Shown here in pieces: positions 20,417 to 31,550 of a stretch of 64,000 nt of DNA. The notes beneath the pieces are model-generated. The model was given only the letters and a program-made list of their open reading frames with translations, was not told the origin of the DNA and searched no databases. The position numbers and the translations under genes were made by a program. Position 1 is the stretch's first letter; each line of letters opens with the position of its first letter. Origin of the DNA: Caenorhabditis remanei (lineage: Eukaryota; Nematoda; Chromadorea; Rhabditida; Rhabditidae); assembly GCF_010183535.1 (NCBI RefSeq), contig NC_071333.1, forward strand, positions 4,586,587 through 4,650,586, in the 5' to 3' direction.

Positions 20417-21912
20417 ATGAAGGTGGTTATTTTGCTTCTCTCGCTGCCAATCTTCGTCTCATCATATTATATATGTGGTCATTTCGACCCAAACAGTATT
20501 AAAACTCTATGGAATGTCGGTGTCGGGGAAACTCTCCAGATCACGGGAGGATTCTTTGAACAAAGAAACTGCTACAAGCTGCCCAAATTTATAACGACCG
20601 CAAATGGAACATGGTATGCATCTCCCCAAGAAGGAGAGGCGCAAGACTACTATTTGTTGGTAAGTGGGTGATTCTAGATTTTATGAGATCAGGGTTAGGG
20701 ACAAAATTTTAGTGACACCCCTAGTGAAATTCTGAGGGTAAGGGGTTCGATTCCGGTTGCAATCAAAGTTGTTATTTCCTTTTTGGTTAGTTTAGTCTTA
20801 AGGGTCACGATATCGATTAGAGAACCAGTCGAACCATTTTTGACACTATGGAAAAGTCCTAACCAGATTGCAGCCCTGGTACTGACATTCTGAAAACACA
20901 GATTATTAGAATATTAATATTCAGTTTGTGGTCAGTTTGTTTTGCATTCGGACGGTCTACAACGGAATTTTTTGGAAAAAAGACGTTTAGCATCGGCCTG
21001 CTGAAAACTGGTAATTTCGGAATGTTGAAAGTTTAGTTTATCTAGAAAATTTTAGCACTATCAAAGGTCAAACGTTGGTTCTAAGATTAAAATGAATTAG
21101 AAAGACTTTTTTAGTATCCAAATATCGCAAACTGAATTTCCGGATCACCACATTGATCCTCAAAACTATGAGCTTAATTTCCGCAATCTTAAAATTTTCT
21201 TTTTTGAGTTTCGATAAGTTAGAGAGAGAGAGAGAGAGAGTTAAAATAATTTAAGGAGAGAACGACACTCACTGTTACCATTTCAGTGGCAGAGAGATAT
21301 ATATAATAGATCTGGATTATTTCGTATGAAGGTGCATAATATTTCGAATGAAACCACGTTTAACGCGGGAGTCGGACAGAAGAACACATCGATTGTTTCG
21401 TTGGATGAAGACCCGATCATTTCACTACTGAACAACACAACTGTGCGAACCGAGATTCTTGAGACAGAGACTCCAGAGACTCCAGGTAACCATTGCCGAG
21501 GATTTAAAACTCAAAGTAAAAATCTTTTTCAGAACTATTCGAAATGCCACCAATCGAGTCTGACGAGGAAGTGGATCTTCTTCAAGAACTCAATCTCTTC
21601 GTGGAAACTCCTGAAACCACTTCACCTCTGGAAACCCCGGCAACTCCAAAGATTCAGCCTTCAACTACCACCAAAGGTCGAATGGCAGCCGTACTCCTTG
21701 CATTGATTTTCGTGGTGGTTATTCTCATCGCTCTTGGTTACTACGGATGTGAAAAAACAAAGAAGAAAGGTTAGTTGGATGAGCGTAGTGGTGATGGGAT
21801 GGTTAGATGAAAAAAAACATCAGAGAGCAATAGTGAACTCAAAAATATCTTTTACATTTCAGCTACATCCGAAAAAGTTCACATGGGCTCAGTTCTTCAG
21901 GAAAAAGTATAA
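20417..21912 (+). CDS. type I membrane glycoprotein, 242 aa, 4 exons
   Basis: Exons 20417-20659, 21287-21485, 21533-21769 and 21863-21912; total 729 nt with matched phases. The product starts MKVVILLLSLPIFVSS, a clear signal peptide. About 180 extracellular residues follow, with several N-glycosylation sequons (NGT, NRS, NIS, NET, NTS, NNTT) and an acidic Pro/Thr-rich stalk. Then comes one membrane segment (MAAVLLALIFVVVILIALGY) and a short basic, lysine-rich cytoplasmic tail ending LQEKV. No known ectodomain was recognised; the first 80 residues contain few cysteines. Intron 1 (627 bp) holds a (GA)n run. It may be a cell-surface receptor or adhesion-type protein; the function is not inferable. 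Confidence 0.82.
21219..21240. repeat. (GA)n microsatellite in intron
   Basis: About ten GA dinucleotides within intron 1 of the membrane glycoprotein gene. Confidence 0.8.
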
Positions 21913-22679
21913 ATTTGGATTTCAATTCGATGCAATTTTCAGTAGGGATTCGGATACTAATACCTGAAGTTAATATTTTTTCAGCTGTGTTCTAACTATT
22001 CGCCTACAATGTTTTCAATCAAGAACTAATACGCCAGGATTACTCTACAAATACGCTTCTTCTTACACCGAAACTTCGGAATCGTCGTCTAATTTCTTTA
22101 ATATCGCTGCTCATAACATTCAAGAAAGCGCTAACACAATAAAATTCTAAACTAGAAAAGTGCACATTTATAAACACGACCTCACAGCTGAAGAGAACCG
22201 TCGAAAGGCGAACAATGAAAAGGGAAAAAGATGGGGAAGACTTTTTTCGTTTTTTGTGTGACTATGTTCTCCAGAAATCGTATGTATTTTATTTTCTTTG
22301 GAGAAAGAGACACAGAAAAGTTGGGACAGCCGATTGCGTCAAAGTGTCGAAAACTGCCATTAGGCGACGCAAACCAATGGGCACAGCAAAATAACGAGTG
22401 AGAGAGCGCGTGTCAAGAGAAAAAAAGAATAGTACTGATTGGTGTTGAACAGTTGTTTTTTTTTTTTTGCTTCACACCTCAAGATAAAAAAGGAACTCTT
22501 CGTAACAAAAACTTTTGGTCAGTCAAGGCAGTCACGTGAAAAATAATTCAGTGAGAAATAGATGAATTCGAATTTCCAAATATCCACAACTGAGACGGTA
22601 TTTATTGTATGTTGGATGTTTCAAATTAAAAATAATCAACTTTGAAAACTTTGCCACCTCCCTTCTTTAATGTGCTTTT

Positions 22680-23150
22680 CCAAGATCCCTTCATTCTGGT
22701 GTACAGTGTATTATAAGAATAAGACACATTCTCTGTGAAGCCCAGATACCGCCAGAGAAGTAATATGACACCGGCACTATTTTAGGGTTACCAAATCGGC
22801 CTTGCAGTGCCAAAAATGCCTCAGTTTGTTTATGCGATAGGATGTTTATTTCCGGCCAATTCTCGGCCCGTCCTTATCAAAAACGGCCCGCATCAAAGGA
22901 GGGTGCAGACATAAACCAGGCGGTTCTTTCCTCTTCTATTCCCTCTCCCTATAAACAATACAGAGAAGGGGGCACAACGAGTGGCGTGAAGGAAAGAACC
23001 ACGGAGACTTAGAGAAAGAAAGAAACAAAAAAACAAGCAGAACTAGTACCCCGCCCACTTTTTTTGTGGTCTTCGCCATTCCGACTTGAGACGGCCTACG
23101 AGTATGGCTGTCAAACTAATTCTTCTGATTTTATTTGAGTTCTAATGGTC
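22680..23150 (-). repeat. promoter-like repeat, copy R1
   Basis: Reverse complement of 46200-46710, with partial similarity to 47640-47940. Shared landmarks are GGCCTACGAGTATGGCTGTCA, AGAACTAGTACCCCGCCCAC, GACACCGxCACTATTTT and GCCCAGATACCGCCAGAGAAG. Copies R1 and R2 each lie just upstream of a small exon ending CATTTGGAAG or TATTTGGAAG followed by GTGAGAG, so a promoter plus first exon may have been duplicated. Confidence 0.65.
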
Positions 23151-23167
23151 TTATTGTTTGTTTGTAG

Positions 23168-23178
23168 ATATTTGGAAG
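23168..23178 (+). promoter_or_regulatory. possible 5' non-coding mini-exon
   Basis: TTTGTAG|ATATTTGGAAG|GTGAGAG has good acceptor and donor sites. The same motif (ACATTTGGAAG|GTGAGAG) occurs in the related minus-strand gene near 46194-46204. Confidence 0.4.
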
Positions 23179-23279
23179 GTGAGAGTCGTGTCTATATAGT
23201 TATAAAATTTTTGAGTTTTTATGAAATTTACTGAGTATTTTGATAAGCTTTTTATTCGTGAAACTTTCTGTGTTTTCAG

Positions 23280-24332
23280 ATGGAATCCACCGACAAAGAT
23301 GGACACGTTGATGACCTGCCGCTCTTCCCGACGTCTCATCGTCTTGCACATCATGCCAATGATTATGTAAGTTGTTGACTCCTATTAAATCTGCTAGACA
23401 ACATGCCAAAATGTACGATTGCCTGTTCACCTGCTAGAGGATTTCTAACATTCAGGCCCCCAGGGATATTTTTTCGTTGAGCCTCAATGTCTATCCATGG
23501 GCCTAGTTGATGGATCTATTATCTGTCTCCCCTTGTCAATCTGAAATCAAGTTTGAAATTTTTGTGTTTTCCAGGGCACAGAGAAGGACATCTAACGCCT
23601 CCTTCTGGAAACGGTGAGTTCCCCTTCCTGTAATCGGCTTGTTACCGTGCAGAAATTCCTGCTAAGATTCTTGAATAATCAATGTTTTTCCAGGCACAAG
23701 ACGCTCAAGATGATGGACTCCAGGAGAGAAAAGGAAAGGAGCAGAGATTCACGGAAAATGATGCTGTAAGTCATTGTCTCTCTATCTGTCAGTTGGTACG
23801 TAAAGGCGTGAGGCCCGCAGCAAACAGATTTTACCGTAAAATTAGAATTTGGCACTCAACTACGTCTTTTTTGCCACAGTGATAACCGTTGTGCGACGGA
23901 GCGCGTTTTCGCCACCTTACGCTTTACATATGATATTATATAAGTATCCCGATGTCCATTCATTTACGTAATCAAGTTAATTTTCAGATGACCGATGAAG
24001 TATACCGGGTGTTTCTTCATAATTTGGCGTTGGGGGAATTGAAGAAGAGAAGTCCTCTTCGTTACGGATTGCTCACATTGAGCAATCCTGAGCCAACTTC
24101 TCAGCCTTCCCCGGTTCCAGCACGTCATCCATGGTCTCCCTCCCCGCCGAATCCCGAGGTAATCAAAACATTATTCAAAACATATTTCCTAGTTAAAAAC
24201 TTTTTTCAGCAGCCATCCACATCAGGCTACACTGAGGAGAACGCAAGACGAGCAAGTGAGCGATTTGAAGAGGAGATGTTTCAAGCCATCGAGGAGAGCA
24301 AAAACAGAAAGAGAAAGAGGACAGGGAAATAA
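23280..24332 (+). CDS. unrecognised 150-aa basic-tailed protein, 4 coding exons
   Basis: Coding exons 23280-23366, 23694-23765, 23988-24158 and 24210-24332, all in phase. The product begins MESTDKDGHVDDLP. The third exon encodes the best-ordered part (MTDEVYRVFLHNLALGEL) and a Pro/Ser-rich linker (PSPVPARHPWSPSPPNPE). The last exon is a charged helix ending in KNRKRKRTGK, a likely nuclear localisation signal. A 39-nt exon at 23575-23613 has good splice sites but contains in-frame TAA. A donor just after the stop (AAAA|GTGAGT) and an acceptor near 24625 suggest a 3'-UTR intron. No family assigned; nuclear location inferred. Confidence 0.72.
23575..23613 (+). other. candidate poison (cassette) exon
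   Basis: Bounded by TTTTCCAG and GTGAGT, 39 nt long (a multiple of three). Read in the frame of the preceding exon it gives GTEKDI then TAA at 23593-23595. Inclusion would truncate the protein after 35 residues. Confidence 0.45.
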
Positions 24333-24339
24333 AAGTGAG

Positions 24340-25580
24340 TAAAGAGAAAGGGATGGGTATGAAAAGGGTAAAAAAGTAGTTACAAATAAAGACCGGATGA
24401 TAGCAAAATCACTCGGTGAACTGATATTAATGAGGAAATTGGGCCAGACCTAGACAACTACAAAAAAAAACAAAACGGGCACGCTACAACGGAAAACATG
24501 AACATATAAAAACCGATAGCTGAAAAATGTGATCATTTTAGCGACCAGAAAAAAAAAGAAATAAAACAAACTACTCAAAGAAGCTTAGAGTCACGTCACT
24601 ATTCGAATAACGAGTCAATTTTCAGTCTCTACGCCTGCTGCTTCCTACTCATCAACGTCTGAGTGCTTCTAAATTTTAAAATGTTATTAAATGTATTTTC
24701 CGGTGTTTCTAGATTATAATTTATTGATTGTCTAATTTATTTTACTTCAAAAATAAAATTCGTAGTTCAACCCTGTCATACTGAAATCTTGTTAGCCATT
24801 TTTCCTCTCCCATGTGCCCTGTGGTTGCGCAAGATGGGAGGCGCACAGTTGTGTTCTCAGAGTGATGATGTAACAGAGCTAATTTCGGAAAAAAGTCATG
24901 AGAAAGGTCTCTAGCCTCGCAAGGAAACCTGGAGTTTCCCTATCCGTCGAGTGTTTTTTGTGCTCATTCGTGATATGCTTGATGACAAATCGAATGAAAA
25001 TACTCAAAACACATTGTTTGCAAGAATTTCTCCAAAAATTCTTATTTTAGCATGTTAGACAAAAAAAATTTACGAAAATGACGTTTTCGGTAGAAATTTC
25101 TATTTTTTCACTTTTTACTTCATAAAACGTCGAAGATATTGATCCGGAAATCCCAATTATTCATCCGGAATACCCCGAAAACCGATTTTGAAAAATTGCG
25201 ACAACTATGCCCCAGGCCACCTCAAGCCCTCTCACTGATTCGAAGGTCCTACAATTCATTTCAAACAGGACAATAGAAAACAGAGAAACGCCGTTTTGAT
25301 CAGTTTGAGAACGATGATTGGTGGACGGAAAGCAAAGTCTTTGACGTTTAGACACTAGAAAAATACAAAAACAAAAAATGAAAATCCAATCTAAACATTA
25401 AAAAAAACTGCAATTTTTGCTTCAAAAACTAGCATCTTCCTCCATAATTTAATAAGTTGGGTTAACTCAAAACATTTTTATTCCCGTGTCGGAGAACATG
25501 TAAATCCATTGTGAATCCAATTTTTGACAAAAGAATCTCAAACCATCTTGTTTTTATGAACAATTAATTTCAAAAATGAC
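24340..25580. other. 3' region and intergenic DNA, no other gene seen
   Basis: AATAAA-like sites occur near 24752, as expected for the 3' end of the preceding gene. The remainder is AT-rich, with no supported coding sequence. Confidence 0.35.
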
Positions 25581-25859
25581 AAGTCTTTTGAGTCAGATTT
25601 ATGCATCAAGTGTTGAGAGAAACTTCATATCTGGAAATATCTGAAAAGCGAAGCAAAGATATAAAACAAGGACTTTGTCCATTTACAGTAATAAAAAAAA
25701 CGAGGTATTTGTATTAAATAATTTATACAAAACATCAGGAGAAATTACTTTGTCGATATGTAACTTGCTAGGGAGTGTCTGTACAAAAAAGTTGTCAACT
25801 ACAAAAATGTAGCTCTACTCTATTTATGCTCTGTTCAGCCCATACAAAATTTAGTATAT

Positions 25860-26285
25860 CGGACAATCAGGTGACACCGAAATACACTGTCAAAGTTGGT
25901 CATTTTCCACTGAAAACAGCCAAAGTTGATAACCTTTTGAGCGGTACTGTAGGCCAAGATCTACATTTTGGTATATTTTTCAGCTTATAATATTAGCAAG
26001 GCATGCTTCTTACACCCGCACTCTACCGAAACCGATGAAAATTGTGAACGAATTTGAGAGACTCAGAAAAAAGAGACATTTTCAAGGGCATTTCGGTGGA
26101 GCGCAGTTGTAAGAACTGTGCTGAGCTAATATTATGAGCTGAAACACATACCAAAATGTAGATCTCAGCGAGTTCTATGTCGCTGACCTACTGCAGTACC
26201 GTGCAGTAAGATATACAATTTGGCTTTTTTAGTGAAAAACGACTAACTTTGAGAGGGTGTTACGGTATCACTGACTATACTATTA
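25860..26285. repeat. large palindrome (MITE-like) inside copy B
   Basis: 25860-26036 is the imperfect reverse complement of 26090-26285 (arms about 180 bp, loop about 55 bp). Both arms contain GATCTACATTTTGGTAT. Copies A and C hold the same block with a shortened right arm. Confidence 0.7.
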
Positions 26286-26332
26286 CCTAACCAGACTCAT
26301 TCCTATACCTAGCCTAAAAGGTCTGAACCTAT

Positions 26333-26354
26333 GGGGGGGGGGGGGGGGGGGGGG
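26333..26354 (+). repeat. 22-base poly-G tract
   Basis: Uninterrupted G run followed by AGGGG. Long G tracts are potential G-quadruplexes and in C. elegans depend on the DOG-1/FANCJ helicase for stability. Confidence 0.9.
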
Positions 26355-28002
26355 AGGGGAATTAGGATTCAATAAAAATATTAAAATGAAAAACATATCT
26401 AAAATTGATATTTTCCAAATTGCGGTGACGTTCTCGACGACGACGGCGATGGTGGCGACGAAGACGTCGACGGCTCAACAGCTCCTACTGTAAATGCTTG
26501 TTTTATCAATTTAGTAGCTCGAAAACAAGAAAATATACTCCAACACTTGTTGAATGCAATAGCAAAATTCACAATCAATTTTAGAATTGATATGGGCAAA
26601 ACTCATCAAGATTTTCAGTAAAAAACTGCTGTACAGCAAAACACGCAGTTTGTTTGGCATTTTTATCTGGTCTTCATGCTTGAGCCTCTGAACCACACCA
26701 AAGTCATCCAATTCAAACACAATATGCCGATTTTCAAAAGTTTCATGTTAATTTTTTCTAATTATAATCCAGTTTCTCAGTTTTCATCTTTCTGGGCGAT
26801 GAATTGGCATCTGGAGCTGATTTGCTACAAGTTTTATCCACGTCGTTTTATAAATTCAAAGGATCGGGCACTGGCCAGCTCTGATTTGCAAACTAGAAAA
26901 CAATTACTCATTATAGTAGGGGGGTTGAAGGCTTGGCCTGCCTGAGAAACTAGCTTAACAAAACTCATTCGAAAAATGAAGAAATTATCATGAAAATAAG
27001 AGCTCAACGATGTTTGTACGTTGAAATTTCCAGGCCCCCGACTTGCCTGACTAACTAGCTCGGCCAAATTTATCCTGAAATTTGAGAAATCGTCATTTTT
27101 ATTCTTAAAAATAAGACCTCAGCAATGTTTGTACGTCGAGATTTTCTCGAATTTCCGCATGAGAATATTTATCAATATCTATGATAGTTTTGAGATGTTT
27201 TGCAAAATCAAAACACTTACTCTGTCTCCGTGTGTTTGCATCATTCTTCAATCTATCCAAAATTTTCGAAACTCCAGCATCCATTCACTTAGTCGTCCAC
27301 CAATTGGAAAATCTGGAAATTTCATGAGATTAAACACTGAATATCAGTATTTGTAAACAGAGAACTTACATTAATTTTAATTATGTTGGTTGGCCTTGCA
27401 ATCGGCTGGCCTGGAATATTAGAAAATGGAGGGAAAAATATAATCGATTCCCTCACATTTCGAAATGATGAATCAAAAGGGGAAAAAAGGAAAAAAAGAA
27501 AAAGAGGCACAGATGTGGAGGTGAGAGAGCATGGATGTCAGAGAGAGTGCAGAGTGAATCAGAGCCAAGCACTGTCGGAGGTCAACTTGTTGATTGCGGC
27601 TTGCTTCTCAGTGAGAGAGCGAGGGCAGGTGTGTGTTTCGGTGGGACGTGCCATCTGTGGTAACTTGTGACATGGACGACAGATAGAGGGAGAAAAAAAG
27701 AGCAAGATGCAGTTGAAGTGCTCTTTGAACGACAGTTCGGTCCCTGACACCATCAAAAGTATGTATCGTTGTCGAAAAAGTTGTTGCCGAACAAATCTGA
27801 TGAAAAAAAAAAATAGCGATAAAACGAGATGTGCGTGTCTAAATATTGCTATTAGTTGGGATACTCTGGAGAAGCCATACCCGTGTGGGACATTATTTGA
27901 TTTTAAGTTCATTTCCGATGGTTCCGAACTGGAAATAGTGGTTTTCGTAGGGTATGTATGACAATCAGATTTTCGATTTTTTAATTGAATTCGAATTTCA
28001 TT

Positions 28003-28135
28003 AAAAAGAAACTGAAAACCAGGTGATGTCCGATATTTCTGAAAAAAATCGATGTTTTCTTGGAATTCCATCGGAAAAGAACTGAAAATCAGATGATGTC
28101 TGGAGTTTCTGAAATATTTTGATTTTTCTTCGGTC
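28003..28135. repeat. two diverged ~70-bp tandem units
   Basis: AACTGAAAACCAGGTGATGTC at 28008 and AACTGAAAATCAGATGATGTC at 28080 start two similar units that end in TTTTCTTxGG. Confidence 0.5.
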
Positions 28136-28319
28136 AAGGATCTGGAGCGGCTACACTTGATGCGCTAACTGGTAATCTCATAACATAGTAATACTAACAT
28201 ACTGATACATACCAATCTGACAATCACACTACAAGTTTTATTTCGGAGCTCCCACTCTTACTCATCTGACCACTTATTACTCTCATGAGTCTTCTACCAG
28301 CAGCAAAAATGTTGATTGC

Positions 28320-28385
28320 ACGCAACTACAACACTTCGCAACTGCGACGTTTCGCAACTACGTCATTTCGCAACCGAATTGTCGC
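28320..28385. repeat. short TTTCGCAACTACG tandem repeat
   Basis: CTTCGCAACTGCGACG, TTTCGCAACTACGTCA and TTTCGCAACCG follow each other, between copies B and C. Confidence 0.5.
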
Positions 28386-28409
28386 GGAGCCAAAAATAAA
28401 GGCTTTAGA

Positions 28410-30660
28410 GTCAGCTCTATGCCTCAAGTGTTAAGAGGAACTCCACATCTGAAAATATCTGAAAAGAGAAGCAACGATATAAAATAAGGACTCTGTCCGT
28501 TATGAGGAATACACAAAAGGTACTTTAGTTGAATTATTTATTCAAAATATTATATATGGGAGGGAAGGGGGTAAAGGGAACAATCCTAATGCTAGGGAGT
28601 GTCCGTACAAAAAAGTTGTCAACTACAAAAATGTAGCTCTACCTATGTATATTTGGAATCAGCGTTTTCTCAGCTTTCCAATGATATATGTCACGTTCTA
28701 TAACTCTTCGGTCTCGCTGAGATCTACATTTTGGTATATTTTTCAGCTCATAATATTAGCTCAGCACACTTCATACAATTGCGCTCCACCGAAATGCCCT
28801 TGAAAAATGTCTCTTTTTCTCTGTGTTTCTTAACTTCGTACTCAATTTTCTTTGGTTTCGGTAGAGCTCGGTTGTAAGAAGCTTGCCTTGCTAATAGTAA
28901 ATAATTTTAACAATAAAATCTTACAGTTCTATTGCCTAAGCAAAGTCATTCCTAGACCTAACCTAAGAAATGCTAAACCTAGTCTAATTGTGAGGGCGGG
29001 GAGTTTGGATTCAATAAAAATAGTAAAATGAATAAAAACATATCTAAAATTGATATTTTCCCAATATCGGCGACGATTGCGACGACGACGACAATGGCGA
29101 TGGTGGCGACAAAGACGACTACGGGCGCCTGGAGACGGCACAGCAATTACATTTCTGAAAATGCTTCGTTTTTTAATTCAATAAGTCAAAAACTGGAAAA
29201 ATGCATATCCACGCTCGTTGAATGCAATAAAAAGATTGATAAACAGAGAAATTTTGAGCAGTGAGAGTGTATTTTTCTGTTTTTGATGCTGAGAGACAGT
29301 TTAAAATTTGAATGCTCACCTCTACTTTCAATTCTTCCTTCTTACTGCCCACATTTGCTCCTTCTTCTACTTCCAACCCTTCTCCAACTCTCAAATTGTC
29401 CTTGCCTTCGTTCTGGGGACATTTGATCACCGAATCTGCAAATTTGAAAGATATTTGAATGTTCAGTGACTTCAGAATTGATACGTGCAGAAATATCAAG
29501 AGAATTTTCAGTAAAAACTGATGTACAGCAATATTTTTTTTTGTTATTTTGCTTTAGTTTTTATAGCTGGGCTTTTGAATTACACCAACCTCTTCTATTT
29601 CAAACAAAAAAGGCCGATTTTTCAAGGCTTATTGTTTATTTTGTCTAATTGAGGTAACTTGATATGTCGGGTTGATCTGCTACAAAATTTCTTAACGTCT
29701 TTTCATAATTTCGGAGAATTAAGTTTTGGGTAGCTTGGATTTGGAAACTAGAAAACAATTCCTTATTATAGTTGCTTGGCTTGCTCAGCCTGGAGGCCTG
29801 GCCTGCCTGAAAAACTAGCTTAACAAAATACATTCGAAAAATGAAGAAATTATCATTCTTATTCCTGAAAATAAGAGCTCAACGATGTTTGTACGTTGAA
29901 ATTTCCAGGTGCCCCGACTTGCCGGACTAACTAGCTCAGCCAAATTTATCCTGAAATTTGAGAAATTGTCACTTTTATTTCTAAAAATAAGACCTCAGCA
30001 ATGTTTGTACGTCGAAATTTTCTCGAATTTCCTCTTCAGAATTTTTATCAATATCTATGGTAGTTTTGAGATGTTTTGCGAAATCAAAACACTTACTATG
30101 TTTCCGTGGGGTTCTATCATCTTTCATTCTATCCAAAACTTTCAAAACTTCCATTCATCTTCCATTGAAACATCTATTTAATCGTCCACCAATCGGAAAA
30201 TCTGGAAGTTTCATGAGAATAAACACTGAATATAAATACCTGTAAACTGAGAACTTACATTAATTTTAAATATGCTGGTCGGCCCTGCAATCGGCTGGCC
30301 TTGGAATTCTAGAAAATGGAGAGAAAAGTACAATTGATAGTACTTTCCCTCACATAATTTCGAAAAAAATGATGAATCGAAAGGAAAAGAAAGAGAAGGA
30401 GAGAAAGAGAAAAAGAGACACAGATATGGAGGTGAGAGAACATGGATGTCAGAGAGAGTTCAGAGTGAATCAGAGCCAAGCACTGTCGGAGGTCAACTTG
30501 TTGATAGCTTCTCCAAGAGAGAGCGAGGGCAGGTGTGTGTTTCGGTGGGGTGTGCCATCTGTGGTAAGATGTGACTTGGACGACAGATAGTGGGAGAAAA
30601 AAGGCTACATGCTGTTGAAGTGTTTTCTGAACAACAGTTTGGTGCCTGAATCTGAAAATC
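28410..30660. repeat. dispersed 2.3 kb repeat, copy C
   Basis: The best preserved copy with respect to coding potential (see the minus-strand candidate at 29119-30154). It begins GAAAATATCTGAAAAGAGAAGC and carries the same ordered blocks as copies A and B. Confidence 0.7.
29119..30154 (-). CDS. candidate 69-aa protein encoded in copy C of the repeat
   Basis: Three minus-strand exons, 30154-30097, 29435-29320 and 29154-29119, join in phase to a 210-nt frame. It starts MEVLKVLDRMKDDRTPRKH, continues through an acidic/lysine-rich segment (DNLRVGEGLEVEEG) and ends KCNCCAVSRRP. Support comes from comparison: the start codon, the GTAAGTGTTTTGATTT donor, the TTTGCAG acceptor of exon 2 and its GTGAGC donor are conserved in copy A. 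The start and first donor are also conserved in copy B. Copies A and B are broken (frameshift, exon loss). The ~660-bp first intron is long for this window. It could be a lineage-specific gene family or coding remains of a mobile element. Confidence 0.35.
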
Positions 30661-31192
30661 AACTGATAACAATCAGAAGTATCTATATTTTATTATCTAT
30701 GTCCATGTTCCCAAAAAAAAAGTGCAGTCGTGGGAACACAAACTTTATTCAAACAATTTCCCAGACCATGTCCATTTTCCCAAAAAATAATGCGGTAAAA
30801 ATAATACATACAGTTTAACATTATTAAAATTGAAAATCTGGATTTTCAGACACTTTTTATTGAATTTTTTCTCTCAAAAACTTTAGTTGCCAACTAAAAA
30901 TAACATCCCACTAGAATTTTTGAGACTGGAATTCATCCCACTCGAAAAGCCTTTGATCTTCACTACAATCGCACATAGAAAAGCAAAAATACTGTTTTTT
31001 GCCTCCGGTATCATATCGCTTTAATGGTTTCAGAGAAGTTTTTGTCGCATATACACCCACACTCGTAAAATTCCGAGCGACAACGCCCCCGAACTCTCGT
31101 TGTTAATCGTCCGGGAGGAAAGTGTACAAAACGGGAGCTTGACAGCAGAGAAGTCACAAATTGATCCAGTCGACACCGACAGACAACCAACA

Positions 31193-31550
31193 ATGATCTT
31201 CGAGGTTCCAACAAAATACTTTCCACCGACGACTGATGCAGCCAAAGAAGTCAAGAAGACTGCCTACGTTAGTCCATTCGAAAAGTTCTTGAGAACTGAG
31301 ATGGCTTCGATGAATAAATTTCTCGGAGGATCGTATAATGGTATGTACATTAAACCAGCAAACTACAGTACTCTAACAAACAATTTTTCCAGGAACGAAA
31401 TCTTCTCTCTCTGACACCATTAAGTCCACCATCTTGTCATCATCCAAAGTCTTCAACTTTTCTTCTGGCATCGGGTTGACCTCGGCATTAGCGGAGAAGA
31501 TGACTAACATCTTATCGGATTTGACGGCTTGTTTCAAATTGACCTTGTGA
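31193..31550 (+). CDS. unrecognised 101-aa protein, 2 exons
   Basis: Exons 31193-31340 and 31393-31550 join in phase; intron 52 bp. The product begins MIFEVPTKYFPPTTDAAKEV. It has a central helical stretch (FEKFLRTEMASMNKFLGG), then a Ser/Thr-rich segment and a hydrophobic end (LSDLTACFKLTL). No signal peptide is obvious. Codon use looks genuine (few rare codons, high GC for this window). The frame is open upstream of the ATG to about 31035, where GGTTTCAG could be a trans-splice or cis-splice acceptor, so an N-terminal extension is possible. Function unknown. Confidence 0.7.

Larger units (their letters stand above)
25585..27760. repeat. dispersed 2.3 kb repeat, copy B
   Basis: Related to copies A and C. 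It retains the palindrome (25860-26285) and the minus-strand first exon (27284-27221, M-D-A-G-V-S-K-I-L-D-R-L) with its GTAAGT donor. It lacks the second exon homologue, which seems to have been deleted. Copies B and C are adjacent head to tail, about 650 bp apart. Confidence 0.7.

Noticed and set aside
27841..27961. Zinc-finger linker-like EKPYPCG
   Set aside because: No following C-x2-C/H-x3-H pattern; chance resemblance.
27559..28137. 192-codon minus-strand frame, the longest uninterrupted one
   Set aside because: Crosses the edge of copy B into unique DNA, is not preserved in copies A or C, and has no start context or splice support.
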